A stretch of DNA of 64,000 nt from Erythrobacter sp. EC-HK427. Its GTDB lineage: Bacteria > Pseudomonadota > Alphaproteobacteria > Sphingomonadales > Sphingomonadaceae. The translations under genes and the position numbers were made by a program. Position 1 is the stretch's first letter; each line of letters starts with the position of its first letter. The notes under the pieces are model-generated. The model was not told the origin of the DNA and made no database searches. It was given only the letters and a program-made list of their open reading frames with translations. Below are positions 55,152 to 63,602 of the stretch, piece by piece. The stretch spans positions 2,869,060 to 2,933,059 of the forward strand of contig NZ_LR701479.1 of NCBI RefSeq assembly GCF_902498745.1, written 5' to 3'.

Positions 55152-56120
55152 TTGCGCGCGATGGGCGCAAAGCGCACCGGCATGGTCGAGACCTCTACCC
55201 CGCCCCCTGCTCCTCCCTCGCCATCCGCCGCGCGCCGCCAGCGCATTCTGCTGGTGACGGGAATGCTGGGCGCAGGCAAGACGACCGCCCTGCGCGAGCT
55301 GGAAGATCTGGGCTGGGAATCGATCGACAATTTCCCCGTCCGCCTGCTCGACCGGTTGGTCGGCAAAGACACCGAACCCTTCTCGCTCGCCATCGGCTTT
55401 GATTGCCGCACGCGCGGCTTCGTGCCCGATGATGTCATCGCGCGGATGAAGAAGTGGGTGGAAAGCGATTCGGTCGCCATCACCACCCTGTTCCTCGATT
55501 GCGCGGGGCATGAACTGGAACGCCGCTTCAACGAAACGCGGCGGCGGCACTTCCTCGCACAGGATATGCCGGTGGCGAATGGCATCGCGGCAGAGCGCGA
55601 GCTGCTCAGCCCGTTGCGCCGCTGGGCCGATGTGCTGATCGACACCACCGACTTCACCACCAATGATCTGAAGCAGACGATCCGCGCCCAATTCGCGCAG
55701 ACCGCGCCCAAGGAAATGACCGTCACCGTCTCCAGCTTCGGCTTTTCGCGCGGCACCCCGCCCACCGCCGATCTGGTGTTCGATATGCGCTTTCTCGACA
55801 ATCCGCATTGGCAGCCAGACCTGCGCGCGCAGACGGGGCTGGATGCACCGGTTGGAGAATTTATCGAGCAAAGCGCGGTATTTGCCTCAACTTTCGAGAA
55901 AATCCGCAGCTTGCTGCTCGAATTGCTGCCGCGCTATGCGGAACAGGGCAAGGCCTATGTGAACATCGCCTTCGGCTGTACCGGCGGGAGACACCGCAGC
56001 GTTTACACGGCCGAGAAGATGGCTCAGGTCTTGCGCGACGGTGGCTTTTCGCCCACGGTCTTGCATCGCAATCTGGCATCGCGAGCGGCAGAACTGGTAG
56101 AAGGCACGCAGCAGAAATGA
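55152..56120 (+). CDS. rapZ: RapZ/YvcJ family nucleotide-binding protein
   Basis: 322 aa from TTG at 55152, chosen because AAGGAAGGA lies eight bases upstream; ATGs at 55161 and 55182 are alternatives. The N-terminal P-loop is LLVTGMLGAGKTTAL; the conserved block ESIDNFPVRLLD follows. The C-terminal domain has SFGFSRGTPPTADLVFDMRFL and FGCTGGRHRSVYTAE. In E. coli RapZ is an RNase adaptor that binds small RNAs; in other bacteria it binds nucleotides. Next to HprK and the PTS genes. Confidence 0.93.
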   Translation: MRAMGAKRTGMVETSTPPPAPPSPSAARRQRILLVTGMLGAGKTTALRELEDLGWESIDNFPVRLLDRLVGKDTEPFSLAIGFDCRTRGFVPDDVIARMKKWVESDSVAITTLFLDCAGHELERRFNETRRRHFLAQDMPVANGIAAERELLSPLRRWADVLIDTTDFTTNDLKQTIRAQFAQTAPKEMTVTVSSFGFSRGTPPTADLVFDMRFLDNPHWQPDLRAQTGLDAPVGEFIEQSAVFASTFEKIRSLLLELLPRYAEQGKAYVNIAFGCTGGRHRSVYTAEKMAQVLRDGGFSPTVLHRNLASRAAELVEGTQQK

Positions 56121-56157
56121 CCGGGACGCACTCCCCCCAAACAAACTTTAAGGCCGC

Positions 56158-56571
56158 GTGCTGGCAATGATCGGCATTATCCTTGTGACGCACGGCCGCT
56201 TGGCCGATGAATTTGTCGCCGCCATGGAACACGTGGTGGGCCAGCAGGATGATGTGGCAACAATCTGCATCGGCCCGAATGACGATATGGAAGTTCGGCG
56301 CAGCGAAATCGCCTCCGCCATCGCGCGCGTCGATAGCGGCATGGGCGCGATCTTGCTGACCGATTTGTTCGGCGGCACGCCCTCCAATCTCGCCATTTCG
56401 CTGCTCGATCCGGGCAAGACCGAAGTGATTGCGGGCATCAATCTGCCGATGTTGATCCGGCTGGCCGGCGCGCGCAAGGAGATGACGCTGGGCGAAGCGG
56501 CGGAGGCCGCGCGCACGGCGGGCCGCAATTACATCACCCTCGCCTCCGAATTTCTCGGGCAGCACGCATGA
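56158..56571 (+). CDS. PTS EIIA component, mannose/fructose family
   Basis: 137 aa from GTG at 56158, or 134 from ATG at 56167. The phosphorylated His is in ILVTHGRLADEF (His12). LTDLFGGTPSNLAISLL is the family signature. No sugar transporter or EIIB/EIIC gene is present, so it acts as a regulatory phospho-relay partner of HPr, as in other alphaproteobacteria. Its stop overlaps the ptsH start (ATGA). Confidence 0.93.
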   Translation: MLAMIGIILVTHGRLADEFVAAMEHVVGQQDDVATICIGPNDDMEVRRSEIASAIARVDSGMGAILLTDLFGGTPSNLAISLLDPGKTEVIAGINLPMLIRLAGARKEMTLGEAAEAARTAGRNYITLASEFLGQHA

Positions 56572-56843
56572 GCAGCCCGGGCAAGGAGGTGCTGATCGTC
56601 AACAAGCGCGGCCTGCACGCCCGCGCCAGCGCCAAATTCGTCGCCACCACCGCCGCGATGGAAAATTGCACGGTGAAAGTGGCGAAGGACGGGAACGAGG
56701 CGCTGGGCACCTCCATCCTCGGCCTGATGATGCTCGGCGCGGCCAAGGGTGATACGATCACGCTGAGCGTTGAAGGCGAAGCGGCAGAGGCGCGGCTGGC
56801 CGAGCTGGTGGCGCTGGTCGAGGCCGGTTTCGGCGAGGAATAA
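56568..56843 (+). CDS. ptsH: HPr phosphocarrier protein
   Basis: 91 aa. The active-site His17 is in NKRGLHARASAKF. The regulatory Ser49 sits in GTSILGLMMLGAAKGD. It shuttles phosphate between EI and EIIA and is a substrate of HprK. Overlaps the EIIA gene by 4 bp. No ptsP/EI gene is in this window. Confidence 0.95.
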   Translation: MSSPGKEVLIVNKRGLHARASAKFVATTAAMENCTVKVAKDGNEALGTSILGLMMLGAAKGDTITLSVEGEAAEARLAELVALVEAGFGEE

Positions 56844-56853
56844 GTCCCTCGCC

Positions 56854-57651
56854 ATGCGCAAACACATCACCGGCTATTCCAACCCCACGGTCAAGTATCT
56901 GCGGAGCTTGCGCGACAAGAAATATCGCAAGCGCGAGGGCAAGTTTCTCGCCGAAGGCCTGCGGCTGCTGACCGATGCGCGCGAATGCGGGCGCATTCCG
57001 GAAGTGCTGGTGATGGCCGAAAAGCGCGATCCCCACCCGCTGCTTGACGCTTTGGAGGCGGCAGTAGCGGCGGCGGGCGGCGAAGTGATCGAAACCCCGC
57101 CCGACATTCTCGGCAAGATTACCGGCAAGGACAATCCGCAAAGCGTGGCCGGCGTGTTTGCGGAGTTTGATACATCGCTTGGCCAGCTGGACCGCAATGC
57201 CGCGCCGATCTGGCTGGTGGCGCAGGCGTTGCGTGATCCGGGCAATCTCGGCACCATGCTGCGCACCGGCGACGCGATTGGCGCGGGCGGGCTGCTTCTT
57301 ATCGACGATTGCGCCGATCCGTTCAGCGTCGAGGCCGTGCGCGCGAGCATGGGCGCGGTGTTCACGCAGGCGATTGCGCAGGCGCGGTGGGAGGAGTTCT
57401 TGCCGTGGCTGCGTGGTGGAGCGGGACAGCTGGTCGCAGCGTCCCTACGCGACGCAGTGCCCTATCGCGGCGCACCCTATGCCAGCCCGTGCTTCGTGAT
57501 GGTCGGCAACGAATCGCAAGGCCTGCCCGAAGCCTATGAGGCGGCGTGCGATTTGCGGGTAACGATGCCGATGAAAGGCCGCGCGGATTCGCTCAACGCT
57601 GCGGTAGCGGCAGCGGTGCTGGGGTATGAGGTGCTGGCGAGTCTAAATTAG
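56854..57651 (+). CDS. RNA 2'-O-methyltransferase, SpoU/TrmH family
   Basis: About 265 aa from the ATG at 56854 (a longer frame overlaps ptsH and is rejected). An N-terminal substrate-binding domain (VKYLRSLRDKKYRKREGKFLAEGLRLL) precedes the SPOUT knot: ALRDPGNLGTMLRT (motif 1), FVMVGNESQGLP (motif 2) and VTMPMKGRADSLNAAVAAAV (motif 3). It methylates rRNA or tRNA; the target site cannot be told. Its stop overlaps the rmuC stop in convergent orientation. Confidence 0.9.
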   Translation: MRKHITGYSNPTVKYLRSLRDKKYRKREGKFLAEGLRLLTDARECGRIPEVLVMAEKRDPHPLLDALEAAVAAAGGEVIETPPDILGKITGKDNPQSVAGVFAEFDTSLGQLDRNAAPIWLVAQALRDPGNLGTMLRTGDAIGAGGLLLIDDCADPFSVEAVRASMGAVFTQAIAQARWEEFLPWLRGGAGQLVAASLRDAVPYRGAPYASPCFVMVGNESQGLPEAYEAACDLRVTMPMKGRADSLNAAVAAAVLGYEVLASLN

Positions 57652-59132
57652 ACCTCTTCATCGGCTCCGCTGTCTGCAAAGTTGGCTAAGACACGAGGAT
57701 TGTGTCCAATTGGCAGGGCTTCGGTAAGGTCTTGTGCACTTGTATCGACGTTGAGCTGTTCAAACCGTTCTCCTCGGACACGCAAACGCCCGTCGAAGCT
57801 CGTCACCAGCGCATCAAAGTGTTGGTTTGTCGAGTAAATGCTTTTCCTCAGCCTTGATAGATGTCCCGCCACAACTCCAAGTTGATCGTAAATCTCCTTG
57901 CCAAGTTTGGCAATTTCCATTGCGTCTGCCTGAACTCCCGCCTGACGCCAAATTGTCGAGACAGTAAGGGCGATCGACATAAAATTGAGGGGACTTGACA
58001 ATACAATTTGTCTTTTAAGCGCATAATCGAGAAGTCCGCTGTCTTGTGTTAACGCTGCATACAAAACGTGTTCGCCTGGAACGAACATCACAACGAAATC
58101 CGCAGAGCCATCTACAGAGTCCTGATAGCGCTTCACTGAAAGCGCATCGATATGAGTGCGAAGCTCTCGAGCGTGGGCTTTCAGAAGCGTTTGTCGCTCT
58201 TCTTCGGTATCAGCCTCGTTGGCAGATCGATAAGTGTTGAATACGTTCTTAACATCGACAACGAGCTTCCGACCGCCTGGAATGTTGATTATAGCGTCTG
58301 GACGTAGATCATTTCCGTCTGCATTTTTGACGTTCACCTCACGTCGAAAATCAGTGCGATCAGTGAGTCCGCAGCTTTCAAGAAGATTTTCCAACTGGAG
58401 TTCACCCCAGTCCCCTCTTGCCTTTGTAGCACCCTGTAAAGTAGTTGTAATGCGATTGGCACCATCGATAACTTCGCGCTGTCCTGCCTTTACTTCTCCG
58501 ATCACTCCTTGGAGTTGATGCCAAGCTTCGCTACGGCCTTTCTCTAGTTCTTCGACACGCTTACGATAATCTTCCAGTGTGCGGCTAATCGGTTCAGCCT
58601 TCTTTTCGAGTTCCGCGAGGCTCTCCTTGTTCAGACTAGCAAGGTGTGCACCTGCACCTTCGAGAAATTTCGATTGCGCACCAGCGAGCATTCGCTCACC
58701 AATCTCGTTGAACTTTGCCTGCAGCTTCTCTTCAGCTTCAATGAGCCGCTTAAATTCCCGTTCAAAGTGTTGTTCCCGTTCAAGGTAGCGTTCCTCAAGG
58801 GCTTTTTCGCGAGCCGCCGAAGTACTTTTAAAACTGTTGAGCTCGGAAAAAAGCGATGCCTTTTCATCACGGAGAGCGATAAGCGCTAGCTCATTTCGCT
58901 CGCGCATTTCACGGAGCTCCTGCTCAAGAGCATCGGCCTTCTCCGCCCGCACGCTCGCGCCTTCCAGCTCGACAATCGCGCGGCGGAACTTCTCGTCCAG
59001 CTCCCGCGCCTCGGCATCGCGCGCAGCAAACCGCTCGCGCAATTCGCCCACGGGCCGCGCGCCTACGAACCAACCGAGAGCAGCGGCGAACAGGAGGGCA
59101 ACGAGAACGAGGACGATTGCTAGTAAATCCAT
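57648..59132 (-). CDS. rmuC: RmuC family DNA recombination protein with low-G+C body
   Basis: 494 aa. One N-terminal membrane helix (about 3-22) is followed by a long coiled coil (about 28-210). The RmuC nuclease-like domain contains TKARGDWGELQLENLLESCGL, DAIINIPGGRKLVVDVKNVF, KAHARELRTHIDAL and FVVMFVPGEHV. RmuC limits inversions in E. coli and resembles an archaeal-type nuclease fold. The first about 70 codons are G+C-rich like the genome. From about base 58925 to the end the gene drops to about 48% G+C, unlike every neighbour. The reading frame is intact. Confidence 0.93.
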   Translation of the reverse strand: MDLLAIVLVLVALLFAAALGWFVGARPVGELRERFAARDAEARELDEKFRRAIVELEGASVRAEKADALEQELREMRERNELALIALRDEKASLFSELNSFKSTSAAREKALEERYLEREQHFEREFKRLIEAEEKLQAKFNEIGERMLAGAQSKFLEGAGAHLASLNKESLAELEKKAEPISRTLEDYRKRVEELEKGRSEAWHQLQGVIGEVKAGQREVIDGANRITTTLQGATKARGDWGELQLENLLESCGLTDRTDFRREVNVKNADGNDLRPDAIINIPGGRKLVVDVKNVFNTYRSANEADTEEERQTLLKAHARELRTHIDALSVKRYQDSVDGSADFVVMFVPGEHVLYAALTQDSGLLDYALKRQIVLSSPLNFMSIALTVSTIWRQAGVQADAMEIAKLGKEIYDQLGVVAGHLSRLRKSIYSTNQHFDALVTSFDGRLRVRGERFEQLNVDTSAQDLTEALPIGHNPRVLANFADSGADEEV

Positions 59133-59229
59133 GCGCGGAACATAGCTGGAACGAACGCCGACGCCAAGCCGCTTTCACCAGTAATCCCCCGCCCTACCCC
59201 GGCGGCCGCGTTCAAGCCCGTCCAACAAA

Positions 59230-59258
59230 AAAGGGCCGCTCCGATGGGGCGGCCCTTT
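59230..59258 (-). terminator. Rho-independent terminator downstream of def
   Basis: Perfect 10-bp arms AAAGGGCCGC (59230-59239) and GCGGCCCTTT (59249-59258), nine-base loop. Minus-strand transcription reads seven T residues after the stem, 25 bp after the def stop. Confidence 0.88.
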
Positions 59259-59282
59259 GTTTGTTGCAAACGCGCGACCGGG

Positions 59283-59849
59283 TCACGCAGCTTCGCGCAT
59301 TTTCTTCAGCTTCTTGAGCGCCATCGAACGCTTCAGGCGGCTGAGGTGGTCGATAAACAGGATGCCGTTCAGATGGTCCATCTCGTGCTGGATGCAGGTG
59401 GCGAGCATTCCGGACATTTCTTCCTCGTGCACATTGCCGTCCAAATCCTGATACCGCACGCGGCAGCGCGCGGGGCGCTCCACATCGGCGTAAATATCCG
59501 GCACCGACAGGCAGCCTTCCTGATACACGCCCATATCGCGCGAGGGATCGAGAATCTCTGGATTCACGAACACGCGCGGGTCTTTCTTCACCGGCTGATG
59601 CGTGTGCGAATGCCCGTCATGATCGCAGGGCACGGGCTCTGCATCGGGGTCTTCTTCCTGCAAGTCGATCACCAGTAGCCGCAGCGGTTCGCCCACCTGG
59701 ATGGCGGCGAGCCCGATGCCATGCGCGGCATACATCGTCTCGAACATATCATCGACAAGCGTCTTGAGCGCGCCGTCGAAGGTTTCGACGGGCGAGGAGA
59801 TGATTTTCAGCCGGGGATCCGGCGCTTCTAGGATTTCTCTGATGGCCAT
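59283..59849 (-). CDS. def: Peptide deformylase with His-rich insertion
   Basis: 188 aa. Metal ligands Cys113 (EGCLSVP) and His155/His159, with catalytic Glu156 (QHEMDHL). Motif I is GIGLAAIQVG. It removes the formyl group from new proteins. An insertion of about 20 residues (about 65-87) between strands contains CDHDGHSHTH (75-84), absent from E. coli Def; it may bind metal. fmt is encoded 0.9 kb away on the other strand, recR between. Confidence 0.95.
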   Translation of the reverse strand: MAIREILEAPDPRLKIISSPVETFDGALKTLVDDMFETMYAAHGIGLAAIQVGEPLRLLVIDLQEEDPDAEPVPCDHDGHSHTHQPVKKDPRVFVNPEILDPSRDMGVYQEGCLSVPDIYADVERPARCRVRYQDLDGNVHEEEMSGMLATCIQHEMDHLNGILFIDHLSRLKRSMALKKLKKMREAA

Positions 59850-59886
59850 GGAACAGTAATAGTCGCCCGAAGGGCGTCCTTCAACT

Positions 59887-59979
59887 CCCCTCCCGTTTCG
59901 GGAGGGGTTGGGGGAGGGAATGTAAGCGAACTGACACGGTGACAGGCCCTCCCCTAGCCCCTCCCGGAGGCGGGAGGGG
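59887..59979. repeat. Paired G/C hairpin repeat (BIME-like), copy between def and recR
   Basis: CCCCTCCCG/CGGGAGGGG around TTT (59887-59907) and CCCCTCCCG/CGGGAGGGG around GAGG (59958-59979). Spacer with GGGGGAGGGAATGT and GACAGGCCCTCCCC matches the element at 11684-11780 closely. The repeat occupies nearly the whole intergenic gap. Confidence 0.92.
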
Positions 59980-59981
59980 AA

Positions 59982-60578
59982 CTAACCCAAGGGCCGCCGC
60001 GCTCTGAGTGCCTGCGCCAGCGTGCCTTCATCGAGATAGTCGAGCTCGCCGCCCACGGGCAGGCCGTGCGCCAGCTGCGTGATGCGCAAGGGAAAGCCTT
60101 CCAGCCGCTCGGCGATATAATGGGCGGTGGTCTGGCCCTCCAGCGTGGCGTTCATCGCTAGCACCACCTCGTCCACCCCGCCCTCGGCTACGCGGCCGAG
60201 CAGGCTGTCGATCGCCAGATCTTCGGGCCGCACGCCGTCCAGCGCCGAGAGTCGCCCGCCCAGCACATGATAGCGCCCGGTGAACAGCCGCGCGCGGTCG
60301 AGCGCCCAGAGGTCGGCCACGTCCTCCACCACGCAAATGCTTTTCGCATCGCGGCGCGGATCGGCGCAAATGCTGCACGGGTTCTGCGTATCGACATTGC
60401 CGCACGTCTCGCATTCGACCAGCTTGTCCTGCACCGCGCCGAGCGCATCCAAGACCTGCTTCAGCGCGGTCTCACGATGCTTGACCAGCCACAACACCGC
60501 TCGCCGCGCCGACCGCGGGCCAAGGCCGGGAAGGCGCGCCAATGCGCTGGCGAGGTTTTCGATCTCTTGCGATGCCAT
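59982..60578 (-). CDS. recR: Recombination mediator RecR
   Basis: About 198 aa from the ATG at 60578. The N-terminal HhH region is [19 protein letters not shown]. The zinc-finger C4 motif is [16 protein letters not shown]. The Toprim domain runs from [14 protein letters not shown] to [20 protein letters not shown]. RecR works with RecO/RecF to load RecA on gaps. dnaX/ybaB, often adjacent, is not seen. It lies in a minus-strand pair with def, separated by the hairpin repeat. Confidence 0.94.
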   Translation of the reverse strand: MASQEIENLASALARLPGLGPRSARRAVLWLVKHRETALKQVLDALGAVQDKLVECETCGNVDTQNPCSICADPRRDAKSICVVEDVADLWALDRARLFTGRYHVLGGRLSALDGVRPEDLAIDSLLGRVAEGGVDEVVLAMNATLEGQTTAHYIAERLEGFPLRITQLAHGLPVGGELDYLDEGTLAQALRARRPLG

Positions 60579-60622
60579 GGCCCCGCAGATAGGGCGAAGC
60601 GAAGTGAAAGAGAACCCAAAAC

Positions 60623-60715
60623 TCCTCCCCCTCAAGGGGGAGGTCGGGTGGGGGTTTACGGCGTATGATAATTAGCGCCGCACACCCACCCCCAGCCCCT
60701 CCCTGAAGGGAGGGG
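60623..60715. repeat. Paired G/C hairpin repeat, divergent copy between recR and fmt
   Basis: CCTCCCCC/GGGGGAGG around TCAA (60623-60642) and CCCCTCCC/GGGAGGGG around TGAA (60696-60715), with complementary spacer parts (TCGGGTGGGGGTTTA and CACCCACCCCCA). It lies in the divergent promoter region of recR and fmt, so it may affect both. Confidence 0.85.
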
Positions 60716-60726
60716 AGAGGAATAGA

Positions 60727-61632
60727 ATGCGCATAATCTTCATGGGAACGCCCGAATTCGCTGTGCCGACGCTGGATGCATTGGTGGCGGCGGGGCATGA
60801 TGTGGTGGCGGTGTATTCGCAGCCGCCCAGCCGTTCGGGGCGCGGGAAGCAGGAGCGGCCCTCGCCTGTCCAAGCGCGTGCGGAGGAGCTGGGGATCGCA
60901 GTGCGCCATCCATTCAGCCTGAAGGGAGCAGAGGAGCAGGAGGCGTTTGCCGCGTTGCAAGCCGATGTCGCGGTGGTCGCCGCCTATGGTCTGCTGCTGC
61001 CGCAGCCTATTCTCGATGCGCCAAAGCACGGCTGCCTCAATGTCCACGGCTCGCTGCTGCCGCGCTGGCGGGGGGCGGCGCCGATCCACCGTGCGGTGCA
61101 AGCGGGCGATGCGGAGACGGGTATCACGATCATGCAGATGGAAGCGGGGCTCGATACAGGGCCGATGTTGCTCAAAGCTGCGACGCCAATTGACCGCAAG
61201 ACCACCGGCGAATTGCACGACGAACTGGCGCAATTGGGTGCCGGGTTACTTATCGAAACGCTGGCCGAACTCGGCAATATCGTGGCTGAAGAGCAGGATT
61301 GTGCCCTCGCCATCTATGCGCCCAAGATCGACAAAGCAGAAGCGCGTCTGGACTTCACCCGTCCCGCTGCGGAACTCGAACGCGATATCCGCGCCTTTGC
61401 CCCCTTCCCCGGCGCCTGGTTCATGCTGGGTGAGGAGCGGATAAAACTGCTGCTCGCCGAAGTTGTCGATGCCTCGGGCGCGCCGGGTGAAGTGCTCGAC
61501 GATCGCCTCACCATCGCCTGCGGTGAAATGGCGCTGCGCCCGCTTAAGTTGCAGCGCGCGGGCAAGCCGGCGATGGCGCTGGAGGATTTCTTGCGCGGCA
61601 ATCCGGTGGCGGCGGGAACCACGCTCGCATGA
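60727..61632 (+). CDS. fmt: Methionyl-tRNA formyltransferase
   Basis: 301 aa. The N-terminal domain starts [18 protein letters not shown]. The catalytic motif [16 protein letters not shown] contains the Asn-His pair, with Asp in GLDTGPML. The C-terminal OB-like domain runs from about residue 205. It formylates Met-tRNAi, the reaction reversed by Def. Overlaps truA by 4 bp (ATGA). Confidence 0.96.
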   Translation: MRIIFMGTPEFAVPTLDALVAAGHDVVAVYSQPPSRSGRGKQERPSPVQARAEELGIAVRHPFSLKGAEEQEAFAALQADVAVVAAYGLLLPQPILDAPKHGCLNVHGSLLPRWRGAAPIHRAVQAGDAETGITIMQMEAGLDTGPMLLKAATPIDRKTTGELHDELAQLGAGLLIETLAELGNIVAEEQDCALAIYAPKIDKAEARLDFTRPAAELERDIRAFAPFPGAWFMLGEERIKLLLAEVVDASGAPGEVLDDRLTIACGEMALRPLKLQRAGKPAMALEDFLRGNPVAAGTTLA

Positions 61633-62378
61633 CCCGCTTCGCCCTCACCATCGAATTCAACGGCGGCCCGTTCTTCGGCCTGCAACGGCAGGACAACGGC
61701 CCCTCGGTGCAGCAATGCATCGAGGAAGCGGCTTCGCGCATTACGGGTGAGGCGATCACGCTCCACAGCGCGGGGCGCACCGATAGCGGCGTTCATGCGC
61801 TGGGGATGCGCAGCCATTTCGACACCGACAAGGATATCGCGCCCTTCCGGCTGATGGAGGCGCTGAACGCGCACCTGCGGCCCGATCCCATCGCCATCAC
61901 CGCCTGCGAGGTGAAACCCGATGACTGGCACGCGCGTTTCTCCTGCACCGGTCGCAGCTACGAATACCGCATCCGCAATCGCCGCGCGCCGCTAACGCTG
62001 GAGAAAGGCCGCGCCTGGCACGTGGCCAAACCGCTCGAACACGAGGCGATGCACGAAGCGGCGCAGGCGCTGGTGGGCTTGCATGATTTCACGACCTTCC
62101 GCAGCGTGCATTGCCAGTCGGCGAGCCCTGTGAAAACGCTCGACCTGCTCACCGTCAGCCGCGAGGGTGAAGGCGTGATCATCCGCGCCGCCGCGCGCAG
62201 TTTCCTGCATCATCAGGTGCGTTCGATGGTCGGCTGTCTCGCATTGGTCGGGCAAGGGACATGGGCCGTCGAGCAAGTGGCAGAGGCGCTCGCAGCGAAG
62301 GATCGTGCCGCATTGGGGCTGAATGCCCCGCCAGAGGGTTTGTATTTCGTCGCTGCGAAATATCCCGACGAAGCCTAG
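61629..62378 (+). CDS. truA: tRNA pseudouridine(38-40) synthase
   Basis: 249 aa. The catalytic Asp is in [14 protein letters not shown] (about residue 52). [17 protein letters not shown] and [17 protein letters not shown] are other conserved blocks. It makes pseudouridine in the tRNA anticodon arm. Translationally coupled to fmt. Confidence 0.96.
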   Translation: MTRFALTIEFNGGPFFGLQRQDNGPSVQQCIEEAASRITGEAITLHSAGRTDSGVHALGMRSHFDTDKDIAPFRLMEALNAHLRPDPIAITACEVKPDDWHARFSCTGRSYEYRIRNRRAPLTLEKGRAWHVAKPLEHEAMHEAAQALVGLHDFTTFRSVHCQSASPVKTLDLLTVSREGEGVIIRAAARSFLHHQVRSMVGCLALVGQGTWAVEQVAEALAAKDRAALGLNAPPEGLYFVAAKYPDEA

Positions 62379-62383
62379 CCATC

Positions 62384-62464
62384 CCGTCATTGCGAGCGTA
62401 GCGAAGCAATCCAGTCCCGTCGCTACTGGATTGCCGCGTCGCCTGCGGCTCCTCGCAATGACGG
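62384..62464. repeat. Dispersed inverted repeat (CGTCATTGCGAG family), intergenic copy
   Basis: Perfect 13-bp arms CCGTCATTGCGAG (62384-62396) and CTCGCAATGACGG (62452-62464). Inner GCAATCCAG (62406-62414) and CTGGATTGC (62426-62434) also pair. It is the inverse orientation of the copy inside pntB (24831-24910). It fills the spacer between truA and the next gene. Confidence 0.93.
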
Positions 62465-62482
62465 CAATTGGGAGATTTTCAA

Positions 62483-63595
62483 ATGACCACCACAGGCCGC
62501 CAACTCGTCTCCACCCTTACCGCCGATGGCACCATGACGCTGGCGCTGGAGGAAAAGACCTTCCCCGCCCCCACCGGCAACCAGGTGCTCGTGCGGATGG
62601 AGGCCGCGCCGATCAATCCGTCCGACCTGTTCCTGATGACGACCGGCGCCGATCTTGCGAATGCCACTTACGAGCCCAGCAAAATCACCATGCAATTGCA
62701 CCCGCAAGTCGCTGCCGGGCAGGCCGCGCGGCATGGCAAGCCGCAGACGGTCGGCAATGAAGGCGCGGGCACTGTTTTCGCGGCGGGCGAAGGCGAAATG
62801 GCGCAGGCGCTGATGGGGCAGCGGGTCGCCTGCGTGCCCGGCAATGCGTTCGGCGAATACGCCCTTGCCGATGCGATGATGTGCATTCCGCTGGGCGAGC
62901 ACACGTCAGAACAGGGCGCAAGTTCCTTCGTCAACCCGATGACAGCACTGGGTTTTGTCGAGACTGCCAAGCGCGAGAGACACGAAGCGATTATCCACGC
63001 CGCTGCCGCATCGAACCTGGGGCAAATGCTCGGCCGCATTTGTCAGGAGGACGGCATGGCGCTGGTCAATATCGTCCGCCGCGAGGAACAGGCCGCGATT
63101 CTGCGCGAACAGGGCGAACAGCACATCGTGAATTCCTCCGCCGAGGATTTCGAAAAGGCTCTGGCCAAGGCGATTGGCGAGACGGGCGCCTTTCTCGGCT
63201 ACGATCCGATTGGCGGCGGGCAGACGACCGACATCTGCCTGCGCGCGATGGAGCGGGTGGCCGCCTCGCAAATGACCGAATACAGCCGCTACGGCTCGGA
63301 TCAGGCGAAGAAGATGTATATCTACGGCCGCCTCGATCTCTCGCCGACGATCCTGACGCCAAGCTATGGTTTTGGCTGGACGGTGTCGGGCTGGCTGCTG
63401 ATGCCCTTCCTCGCCAGTTGCGATGTGCCGACGCTGATGGGCCTTCGCCAGCGGGTGGTGAGCGGCCTCACCACCACCTTCGCCAGCAGCTACAAGGCGC
63501 GCGTGGGGCTGGAGGAAATGCTCACCAAGGATGCGATCATGGACTACGCGCAGATGAAGACGGGCGAGAAATATCTGGTGGTGCCGGCGGGGTAG
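62483..63595 (+). CDS. MDR-family (zinc-type alcohol dehydrogenase-like) oxidoreductase
   Basis: About 370 aa from the ATG at 62483. The GroES-like part has VLVRMEAAPINPSDLFLMTTG and VGNEGAGTVFAAGEG. The Rossmann-like part (about 160-300) has AAAASNLGQMLGRIC in place of a clear GxGxxG. No structural or catalytic zinc cysteine pattern is seen, so it is probably a zinc-free quinone-oxidoreductase-like enzyme. Substrate unknown. It starts 19 bp after the dispersed repeat. Confidence 0.85.
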   Translation: MTTTGRQLVSTLTADGTMTLALEEKTFPAPTGNQVLVRMEAAPINPSDLFLMTTGADLANATYEPSKITMQLHPQVAAGQAARHGKPQTVGNEGAGTVFAAGEGEMAQALMGQRVACVPGNAFGEYALADAMMCIPLGEHTSEQGASSFVNPMTALGFVETAKRERHEAIIHAAAASNLGQMLGRICQEDGMALVNIVRREEQAAILREQGEQHIVNSSAEDFEKALAKAIGETGAFLGYDPIGGGQTTDICLRAMERVAASQMTEYSRYGSDQAKKMYIYGRLDLSPTILTPSYGFGWTVSGWLLMPFLASCDVPTLMGLRQRVVSGLTTTFASSYKARVGLEEMLTKDAIMDYAQMKTGEKYLVVPAG

Positions 63596-63602
63596 CTTTA
63601 AC

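Noticed and set aside
53960-55801. 613-codon minus-strand frame
   Set aside because: Antisense to chvG, hprK and rapZ; Ser/Arg-rich composition typical of shadow frames; no family motifs.
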